Below, one piece after another: positions 1 through 5,926 of a stretch of DNA of 5,926 bases (its first letter is position 1; the number at the start of each line of letters is the position of its first letter). This DNA comes from an uncultured Clostridium sp. (lineage in GTDB: Bacteria > Bacillota > Clostridia > TANB77 > CAG-508), in the NCBI GenBank assembly GCA_946008205.1, contig CAMGAZ010000098.1:1-5926 (forward strand), written 5' to 3'. The notes beneath the pieces were generated by a model that saw nothing but the letters and a program-made list of their open reading frames with translations, was not told the DNA's origin and did no database searches. Both the position numbers and the translations under genes were made by a program.

Positions 1-1
1 A

Positions 2-64
2 TTCGCTGGAACTGAAACTAAATCTAACCAATTATTATATAAGGTAGTTTTTGAAAGAATCTGA
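2..64 (+). CDS. C-terminal tail of an upstream gene (partial, unidentified)
   Basis: Reading from base 2 gives 20 uninterrupted codons ending at TGA (62-64). The encoded tail, which ends YKVVFERI, has the alternating hydrophobic and polar character of a real protein end. The other two forward frames stop at 15 and 47. Only 39 bases separate this stop from the proposed start of the next gene, which fits an operon. The product cannot be named from 20 residues. In class 1 DISARM a methylase gene precedes drmA, so a methylase tail is conceivable, but nothing in the sequence shows it. The frame stays open beyond the TGA straight into the next gene, so the two could also be halves of one gene split by a nonsense codon. 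Confidence 0.45.
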   Translation, partial: FAGTETKSNQLLYKVVFERI

Positions 65-103
65 GAGAAAAAATTTACAGAAGAATGCTTTAGTAATGGT
101 ATC

Positions 104-1240
104 TTGGAAATTCTTCCAACAGAAATAAGTTTATCAGTCGATTCAAATGAAGAAGCTGTTTCGGAGAATCTATTATCAAATGCTGAACTAAAACAATTTG
201 ATAAATCAGATAAGCAAATTGGAAATGAAAATGTTATTGAAGCTTTCGAATGTAGTGATAGTGTGCTTTTTAATGAATCATACATTGTTGTTGGTGATAG
301 ATTATCAGCAAAAATAATCACAGCTAGTTATAATTTGACGATTTTTGGTGATTTGAATGCTGATGAAATATTTGTTAAAGGTAATTTGTTTGTAACAGGT
401 TCAATAACATGTAATAAACTACATTGCTTTAAAGTTGTTTCATGTCAAAAAGAAATCGAATCTACCTTTATTGATGTGGGATATGATATTTTTGCAGAAT
501 CAATTGTTTGCGATGAACTGAAGTGTGATGGTAACATTTTTGTAAGGACAACTGTTAATGTTGATAATCGTTTTGATTCACCAAATGTTTTATTTGCAGG
601 TGAGGGTGTTGTCGGTGGAGGCAATTTTATTGCTAATGGTGCAGTTACAAAAGAATATTTTGAGTTTGACGGAAATGTTTCTAGTAGAATTGTTGAATTA
701 GATGACGGAACAGATTATCAATCTAATGATGTAATTAGGCGTGATGAAAACATTGATGATAAAAAACCGGAAGAACTAATATCAATAGCAAAGAAAAAGT
801 TAGATTCATTATATTCAAATCCAGATTTAACAGAAAATGAGATGGTAAATATTTCTGAAATTTTATCAATAAGCGAATTAGAATGTTATAAGAATATTGA
901 TGAATTGTTTAATGAGATAATTAATATTTCATATCAAGATAGAATTGATGATTTATATACATACTTGAAAGTTGTATATGCAAAAAAATATCTTCCTAAA
1001 GAATTTATTGAATATGAAACAGTATCCCATGTATTCGCAAAATTGTTAGTGGAAGCAGAGAAAGATATTAATGAATTAAATTATATTTCTACATCAATTG
1101 TAGATATTGCAAAATCAATATATATAATTGAACATTGCAAACCAGAATTAAAGTATTCACAAGATGAGTTGTATGATAAAGTTTTCTCATCAATAGGTAT
1201 TAGATATAACACTGTTTTAAGAATGTTGAAGAAGGATTAA
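104..1240 (+). CDS. Bactofilin-like beta-solenoid protein with helical C-terminal domain, upstream of drmA
   Basis: A 378-residue protein with three parts. Residues 1-57 are acidic, Ser/Asn-rich and probably disordered. Residues 58-195 form a beta-solenoid: short alternating-hydrophobic strands recur about every 17 residues, with bactofilin-style turns such as FGDLNADEIFVKG (81-93), VTGSITCNKLHC (97-108) and AESIVCDELKC (131-141), then a Gly-rich turn near 165-179. Residues 220-378 are predicted all-helical, charged and rich in Ile, Leu and Glu. I see no signal peptide or membrane segment, so it should be cytoplasmic. Bactofilins self-assemble into filaments that scaffold other proteins; a similar scaffolding role here is inference. 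The stop lies 2 bases before drmA, so the two are probably co-translated. The start is weak: TTG at 104 has no good ribosome binding site, and the frame is open back to base 65. It is not a known DISARM component. It could instead be a distant relative of other repeat-fold proteins such as left-handed beta-helix or FapA-type proteins. Confidence 0.8.
   Translation: MEILPTEISLSVDSNEEAVSENLLSNAELKQFDKSDKQIGNENVIEAFECSDSVLFNESYIVVGDRLSAKIITASYNLTIFGDLNADEIFVKGNLFVTGSITCNKLHCFKVVSCQKEIESTFIDVGYDIFAESIVCDELKCDGNIFVRTTVNVDNRFDSPNVLFAGEGVVGGGNFIANGAVTKEYFEFDGNVSSRIVELDDGTDYQSNDVIRRDENIDDKKPEELISIAKKKLDSLYSNPDLTENEMVNISEILSISELECYKNIDELFNEIINISYQDRIDDLYTYLKVVYAKKYLPKEFIEYETVSHVFAKLLVEAEKDINELNYISTSIVDIAKSIYIIEHCKPELKYSQDELYDKVFSSIGIRYNTVLRMLKKD
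1231..1236 (+). promoter_or_regulatory. Ribosome binding site of drmA
   Basis: GAAGGA lies 6 bases before the ATG at 1243 and inside the last codons of the preceding gene, whose TAA is at 1238-1240. The good match and spacing support ATG 1243 as the drmA start. They also suggest that ribosomes finishing the upstream gene restart on drmA. Confidence 0.7.
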
Positions 1241-1242
1241 GT

Positions 1243-4200
1243 ATGGCTGATAAATTTGACGTTGCTCATGAAAAACTAACTCAGGAAATATTAAAACAAT
1301 TCAAAGGAAAAATTACTGGTGATACACTAGACAAGGTTGTTGGAGATAATCCTGAAAACACTATTTTTGTTGGCAAAATCTTGCCGGATACAGAAGATAC
1401 CAATGGTAATGTAAATTCATCAACAGCAACAATCGCAAGTGTAGGTGCTGATTTTTATATTTCAGAAGACGAAATTGAAAATGCAATAATTCAAGTTAAA
1501 CCTATGGGAGACTTTTATTATAGAGCATATCCAACATTGGAAGAACAGCAAACAGCTTTTTTAGAAAAGGTTAATGAGACGAGGACTGAAAAGTTTGATG
1601 ATTTTGAATCTTTATTAGATGTTTATAAGGCTGGAAAAGAAACCTTTGATGAAATAAGCATACCTCTTATTCCTGTATATAAAAAGGTTAAAATCCATAA
1701 GGATAATTATTCATTAGAATTCTCTTTGAAAGATATACTCAAAGATAGTAATGAGTATGGATATGTCGACAAAAAGCATGTCCAAAATAATAATCTTCAG
1801 CAATATATAGAAGAGCTTCAAGATCAACTTGTTTATGATGAATGCTTCTATAAATATCAGATTAGAGAGGAAACAGTAGTTAGGGATATTCTGGGTAATC
1901 AAGAGTTTGCTGATTTTATTACTAGAAGTGCAAAAACTGATGTTCCAACTCGTCAACATTGGGATGTTTATATATTCATTAAGGTAAAGAAAATTTCAAA
2001 TAGATATTTAGTTTCAGTTTCACTTGTAAATGATTCTGTAACTTTTTCTGATGATGTAACTAAAAATTCGCATAGTCACAAAAAAGACAAACGGACAATT
2101 GAAACATTATTTAATTCAGGAATAGAAATAATCGTTAACAATGCCTCACTAGTTTCTACAGAAATGAAATATTTTGTGGACGATTATAAATACGATAAAG
2201 AACAATTTGCAGTTGGACAAAATTGCTCTGTAATTGTTGATAAAGAGAATAATACAATTAGAACTGAACATTTACCTACTTTTACACAGTATAGACTAAT
2301 TACAAATGATGATTTAGCTGTTAAGTTTGATGATTTAATAGATAATCCTATCGATACCCTTAATAACATTTTGGAAAAGATGAAACAAGAGTTCTCTTCT
2401 TGGAAATCATATCGCACGGAGAAATCTCAAACATTATCTAATGAAGCATTAAACAAAATGGATAAAGAAATAAAAGAGTTCGAGTTTGAAATAAAAAGAT
2501 TCGAATTTGGTATTAAGGTTATTAGAGATTATCCGATTGTTAAAAAGAGTTTTGTTCTTATGAATAAAACATTTAAAAACACATCTAAAAAGTATTCTAC
2601 TTGGCGTTTGTTCCAAATTGTGTTTATTGTTTCGATGCTTCCGGATATAACTGCATGTGACGAAAACATTATGCCTCCAGAAGAAAGAGAACGTACTACA
2701 CTTGAAGATGTTGCATTGTTATACTTTCCTACTGGTGGTGGTAAAACAGAAGCGTTTTTAGGCGTATTAGTATTCAACATTTTTCTTGATAGATTTAGAG
2801 GAAAAAGCTATGGAGTTACATCAATTCTTAGATATCCATTGAGATTGCTTTCTGTTCAACAAGTACAAAGACTTGCGAACACATTGGCTCAAGCAGAATT
2901 GCTTAGAAGAGATACTGAAGAAATTAAAAATGGAGAAGAATTTTCATTAGGATATTTTGTTGGTGATGGTGTTACACCTAACGATATAAAGCCTGATGTT
3001 GCAAAACAGTATAAGCAATATACTAAATCTCAAATGGACAAGAATAAAGTGATTGAAATCTGTCCGTTTTGTGGAGAACAGACTGTGCATTTGAGATTTA
3101 ATGAGGATAATTATCGTTTAGAACATTATTGTGATAATCCAAATTGTCCATCTGGACGTGCACTTCCATTATATATTGTAGACCAAGAAATATATAGGTA
3201 TCTGCCAACAGCTATTATTAGCACTGTTGATAAGCTTGCTATTTTGGGAAACAATATTAATTTTAGGAATATTCTTTCTGGTGCAACCAAAAGATGTCCA
3301 AAGCATGGATTTACTAGTGTAAATAAATGTTTGGTTGGACGTTCATCTCGAGATAATTGTAGTGTTGATGCTGATGATTTTGTTGATGTCGATATGTATG
3401 ATCCAGCTCCTTCTTTGTTTATTCAAGATGAGTTACACTTGATAAAAGAAAGTTTGGGTACATATGCATCTCATTATGAATCTTTTATCAATTATTTTGT
3501 AAAAAACATTTCTCCATCAAAAAGGCCTATTAAGGTTATTGGAGCAACTGCAACTATCTCTTCATATGAAAATCAAATTCAACAGTTGTATGGAGGTAAA
3601 GATCCCGTAAGATTCCCTTGTGCATCACCATATGTGGATAAAAACTTCTATTCTCATATCAACAAAGATGATGTTCAAAGACTAATTCTTGGATATGCTC
3701 CATATGGAAAAGCTGTAATCAATTCTGTTGTATATTCTATGAAATATATGAGAGAGGTTGTTTATGATTTCGTAAAGAATCCTAAAAAGGTTCTTGATAT
3801 TAATGGAGTACAGATAACTAGTATTGAAGAGGCAGAAAAAGTATTAGAAGATTATTGGATTTTTCTTGAATATAACAATGTTAAGAGAGATGGTAACAAT
3901 GTTGACGGTGCGTTGGATACCCCTATTAATGTTGAATTACATAAACAAGGTGTACCTCGTTTTAATACTAGAAAAATGACTGGTGATGAGAATTTCCAAG
4001 ATGTTAGAGAAGTATTGGCTCAGGTTGAAAACACAAATGATGTTTTTGAAGATGTTAATATGATTATTGCAACATCTATGATTTCTCATGGTGTTGATGC
4101 AGACAGATTTAATATTATGTTTTTCTATGGAATTCCTGGTAGTACTGCTGAATATATACAAGCATACAGTAGAACAGGAAGAAGATATTCTAGTATTGTT

Positions 4201-4695
4201 GTCGATTTAATTAGACCTTCAAGAGAAACCGATCAAAGTTATTTGAAGAATTTTGAAAAGTTCCATGAGTATAAGGATATTTTAGTTGAAACAGTACCTA
4301 TAAATAGATGGGCAACAAAAGCTATCGATAGTACATTGCCTGGAATATTAGCTGGTGTATTGTTTGATATTTTTGATCCAGAATTACAGTATTCTGTTGG
4401 TTCCTTGTTCTTTATGAATAATATTAAAAAGGCAATAGTTAATGGTCTTTTAGATAAAGAGATTGTAAAGAACCATTTGAAAAATGCTTATGGATGTATA
4501 GTTGATAACCAAAATAATGATTTGGGAAATCAATATAGTGAAAAAATTAATTCTTTTGTTGAAATGTTTTTCGAATTCGTTGTTGATAAAGCTTGGGAAA
4601 ATGAGAATATATTCTCTGGCTTTTCAGCAATGGATTACCGACTAATGAATAGTTTAAGAGATACGGATAAACAACTAATCATTGAGTTAGAGTAG
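1243..4695 (+). CDS. drmA: DISARM-type SF2 helicase DrmA
   Basis: A complete 1150-residue helicase, in the usual DrmA size range. The N-terminal ~430 residues precede the motor and include SSTATIASVGADFYI (59-73). The family-typical pre-motor signature follows: FEFGIK (420-425), then W454-R455-x-F457-Q458. Walker A is PTGGGKT (496-502, lysine K501), followed by RYPLRLLSVQQVQRL (530-544). Two Cys clusters lie between motifs I and II: C607, C610, C630, C635, and C685, H688, C696, C706. Between them is STVDKLA (660-666). Motif II is DELH (729-732), motif III is GATAT (767-771), motif V is ATSMISHGVD (943-952) and motif VI is QAYSRTGRR (973-981). The C-terminus has the SLRDTD element common in DrmA. 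In DISARM, DrmA pairs with DrmB to engage phage DNA using ATP. The next gene is the expected partner, 9 bases away. All motor residues appear intact. Helicases of Druantia (DruE) also carry DUF1998, but they are much longer single proteins, whereas here helicase and zinc protein are separate genes. Family confidence is high; the DISARM subtype is not determined. Confidence 0.9.
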   Translation: MADKFDVAHEKLTQEILKQFKGKITGDTLDKVVGDNPENTIFVGKILPDTEDTNGNVNSSTATIASVGADFYISEDEIENAIIQVKPMGDFYYRAYPTLEEQQTAFLEKVNETRTEKFDDFESLLDVYKAGKETFDEISIPLIPVYKKVKIHKDNYSLEFSLKDILKDSNEYGYVDKKHVQNNNLQQYIEELQDQLVYDECFYKYQIREETVVRDILGNQEFADFITRSAKTDVPTRQHWDVYIFIKVKKISNRYLVSVSLVNDSVTFSDDVTKNSHSHKKDKRTIETLFNSGIEIIVNNASLVSTEMKYFVDDYKYDKEQFAVGQNCSVIVDKENNTIRTEHLPTFTQYRLITNDDLAVKFDDLIDNPIDTLNNILEKMKQEFSSWKSYRTEKSQTLSNEALNKMDKEIKEFEFEIKRFEFGIKVIRDYPIVKKSFVLMNKTFKNTSKKYSTWRLFQIVFIVSMLPDITACDENIMPPEERERTTLEDVALLYFPTGGGKTEAFLGVLVFNIFLDRFRGKSYGVTSILRYPLRLLSVQQVQRLANTLAQAELLRRDTEEIKNGEEFSLGYFVGDGVTPNDIKPDVAKQYKQYTKSQMDKNKVIEICPFCGEQTVHLRFNEDNYRLEHYCDNPNCPSGRALPLYIVDQEIYRYLPTAIISTVDKLAILGNNINFRNILSGATKRCPKHGFTSVNKCLVGRSSRDNCSVDADDFVDVDMYDPAPSLFIQDELHLIKESLGTYASHYESFINYFVKNISPSKRPIKVIGATATISSYENQIQQLYGGKDPVRFPCASPYVDKNFYSHINKDDVQRLILGYAPYGKAVINSVVYSMKYMREVVYDFVKNPKKVLDINGVQITSIEEAEKVLEDYWIFLEYNNVKRDGNNVDGALDTPINVELHKQGVPRFNTRKMTGDENFQDVREVLAQVENTNDVFEDVNMIIATSMISHGVDADRFNIMFFYGIPGSTAEYIQAYSRTGRRYSSIVVDLIRPSRETDQSYLKNFEKFHEYKDILVETVPINRWATKAIDSTLPGILAGVLFDIFDPELQYSVGSLFFMNNIKKAIVNGLLDKEIVKNHLKNAYGCIVDNQNNDLGNQYSEKINSFVEMFFEFVVDKAWENENIFSGFSAMDYRLMNSLRDTDKQLIIELE

Positions 4696-4698
4696 GAG
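4693..4698 (+). promoter_or_regulatory. Ribosome binding site of drmB, overlapping the drmA stop
   Basis: TAGGAG includes the drmA stop codon TAG (4693-4695) and lies 6 bases before ATG 4705. This is a strong Shine-Dalgarno match at good spacing. It fixes the drmB start and indicates translational coupling, consistent with DrmA and DrmB being made in matched amounts for one complex. Confidence 0.75.
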
Positions 4699-4704
4699 TA
4701 TAAT

Positions 4705-5926
4705 ATGGCTTCAAATAAGCAAATGAATAGAGGTGCTACTCAAGCACTATATAAATATCTTCCAGAATCATGGATCGATTTTTATGTTCGAGGAAAAAAT
4801 AGAAAACAGTACATTGCAAAGGTAATCCGTTGGAATAGTGAAAGCTTGGATAATATCAATGCTAAAAGACTGATTAGAAAAGTAGATGAATTAGTTCATG
4901 CATTTCACAATCAGATAGATGGAAAGTCAAATGTTGCACCTACATTAGGTTTTGGATCAATGGATTCTCATTTGACAACAAGTAATTGCGATGTAAGAAC
5001 TCCAAAGATATCTGATGAGGAAAGGGGTATAGTTGCTGAAATTAGTCCCTTAACATTTTATTGTCCTGAATGTATGAAAATTTACACATTTTCATCATCA
5101 GAAAAATATGAGCAAAGCAGCAAGAAATGTCATAAGTGCAATGTTGAATTAGCTCAATTTAGACAAATCTATTTTTGTCAATGTGGCAACGCAGTTGATG
5201 TGCACCGCCCAAAATGCCCTGTACATGGATATGGTGATATAGTTTGGGACGGAAAGTACGATTTCTATTGCAATGTATGTAAAAGACCAATACATATGCA
5301 ATCTCAGTGCAAAGAATGTGGACAGATGATGTACCCTAAAAATGCATTAGATCCATCACAATTCTTTACATACAGCTTAAGTCTTATCGATTTAATAGAT
5401 GAAAAATTAGAGGAATTCGTCTCTGAAACTGATTATGGTAGGTTTATTGTTTTAGCATATTGGTTAAATAAGATTTCATCAGAAGAATTGAATAAGATTA
5501 TTAAAGATGGACTGGTTACTGATGAAGAAGCGTATCAAAAAGTTTATGATACCATGCTAAAACAGTTTTCGAGCTTCCCAAATGCTGAAGAGATTGCAAA
5601 AGTCGCAGCAGACAATGCGTGTGGTAATAATTATATTGAGATTATTAACGAAATTAAAGCAAAGATTTCCACCACTGAGGAAAATCTAAACGAACTTGCG
5701 GAGAACATTTTAGAGTATGATTTGGTTTATCATCTGAAAGAATCTTCTACTTTGGATGACGCTATTAAAATTGCACAATTTCTTGATACAAATTCTAATC
5801 CTGAATCATATAAGAAAATCGCAGAAAAGTTTGGAATATCTGATGCTAAAGTTTGCGATAAAATACCTTTCATTTCTTGTTCATATGGATATACTCGTAA
5901 AGAAAGTGAATGTAAACCAGGTGTGC
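4705..5926 (+). CDS. drmB: DrmB-like zinc-ribbon protein, DUF1998 family (3' end outside window)
   Basis: The first 407 residues of a protein that is still open at the right edge; DrmB is commonly about 600 residues. After a basic N-terminal region (1-60) comes a dense zinc-binding array: C120-x2-C123 with C142-x2-C145; C158-x-C160 with C171-x2-H174; and C189-x2-C192 with C202-x2-C205. Residues ~215-385 are helical and acidic. The visible part ends just after SYGYTR (393-398), an aromatic-Gly-Tyr-Thr-Arg element that I associate with the approach to the DUF1998 domain in DrmB proteins. DUF1998 itself would lie beyond the window and is not seen. In DISARM, DrmB binds DrmA and helps load or regulate it on DNA. 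Immediate linkage to drmA, the zinc ribbons and the overlap of its ribosome binding site with the drmA stop all support the call. Without the C-terminus, another DUF1998 subfamily from a related array cannot be excluded. Confidence 0.82.
   Translation, partial: MASNKQMNRGATQALYKYLPESWIDFYVRGKNRKQYIAKVIRWNSESLDNINAKRLIRKVDELVHAFHNQIDGKSNVAPTLGFGSMDSHLTTSNCDVRTPKISDEERGIVAEISPLTFYCPECMKIYTFSSSEKYEQSSKKCHKCNVELAQFRQIYFCQCGNAVDVHRPKCPVHGYGDIVWDGKYDFYCNVCKRPIHMQSQCKECGQMMYPKNALDPSQFFTYSLSLIDLIDEKLEEFVSETDYGRFIVLAYWLNKISSEELNKIIKDGLVTDEEAYQKVYDTMLKQFSSFPNAEEIAKVAADNACGNNYIEIINEIKAKISTTEENLNELAENILEYDLVYHLKESSTLDDAIKIAQFLDTNSNPESYKKIAEKFGISDAKVCDKIPFISCSYGYTRKESECKPGV

Noticed and set aside
62..64. 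TGA read as tryptophan or selenocysteine, joining the upstream tail to the solenoid gene
   Set aside because: The window's genes use TGG for Trp and run long without internal TGA, so there is no sign of an altered code. No selenocysteine insertion hairpin is apparent after the TGA.
85..128. Mini-ORFs starting at ATG 85 (two codons) and ATG 96 (ten codons) as possible leader peptides
   Set aside because: They have no strong ribosome binding site, no attenuator-like hairpin and no codon bias suggesting a regulatory leader. The ATG 96 case is kept only as part of the start-site question.
2476..2517. Tandem seven-residue repeat in DrmA (EFEFEIK then RFEFGIK)
   Set aside because: It has only two imperfect copies, and the second matches the conserved pre-motor helix seen in DrmA proteins. 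It is probably ordinary helix periodicity, not a mobile or expanding repeat.
1714..2780. Minus-strand open frames at 1714-1959, 2184-2417 and 2529-2780
   Set aside because: They lie wholly inside the helicase gene, are short, show no recognisable motifs, and have the Phe/Ile/Leu-rich look of the complement of AT-rich coding sequence.
3937..4161. Minus-strand open frame of 74 codons
   Set aside because: It is antisense to helicase motifs V and VI, which are clearly conserved coding sequence. It has no ribosome binding site or family signature.
1243..4695. Druantia DruE or a generic DEAD-box helicase instead of DrmA
   Set aside because: DruE proteins are far longer and carry DUF1998 in the same chain. 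This protein has the DrmA-specific pre-motor signature, the Cys insert before DELH and a separate zinc-ribbon partner gene.

Overview
The window is a stretch of tightly packed genes, all on the + strand. It is AT-rich (roughly one-third GC by eye), with AT-biased codons (many AGA, AAA, TTA and GAT) and purine-rich Shine-Dalgarno sites. This suggests a low-GC Bacillota host, perhaps a clostridial lineage. That placement is an inference from composition, not from a marker gene.

Layout: (1) positions 2-64 look like the last 20 codons of an upstream gene. (2) Positions 104-1240 encode a 378-residue protein with a bactofilin-like beta-solenoid and a helical C-terminal domain; its start is uncertain. 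(3) Positions 1243-4695 encode a complete 1150-residue superfamily 2 helicase that I recognise as DrmA, the helicase of the DISARM anti-phage system and related arrays. (4) Positions 4705-5926 encode the first 407 residues of a zinc-ribbon protein that fits DrmB; it runs off the right edge before the DUF1998 domain expected in this family. Gaps between genes are 39, 2 and 9 bases, with no promoter or terminator between them, so this is the middle of one operon. No stretch over 300 bases lacks a gene. I see no tRNA, rRNA, CRISPR array, insertion sequence or large repeat.

How the genes work together: DrmA and DrmB are the conserved core of DISARM, where they form a DNA-binding, ATP-driven complex that acts against incoming phage DNA. 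The other known DISARM parts (methylase drmMI or drmMII, phospholipase D-like drmC, drmE or drmD) are not visible here, so the subtype cannot be assigned. The novel aspect is the gene immediately before drmA. It is neither a methylase nor any recognised DISARM gene, but a protein shaped like a polymer-forming scaffold. Its 2-base spacing to drmA implies co-translation and a shared role, which makes it a good candidate for an undescribed accessory or assembly subunit of a DISARM-like system.
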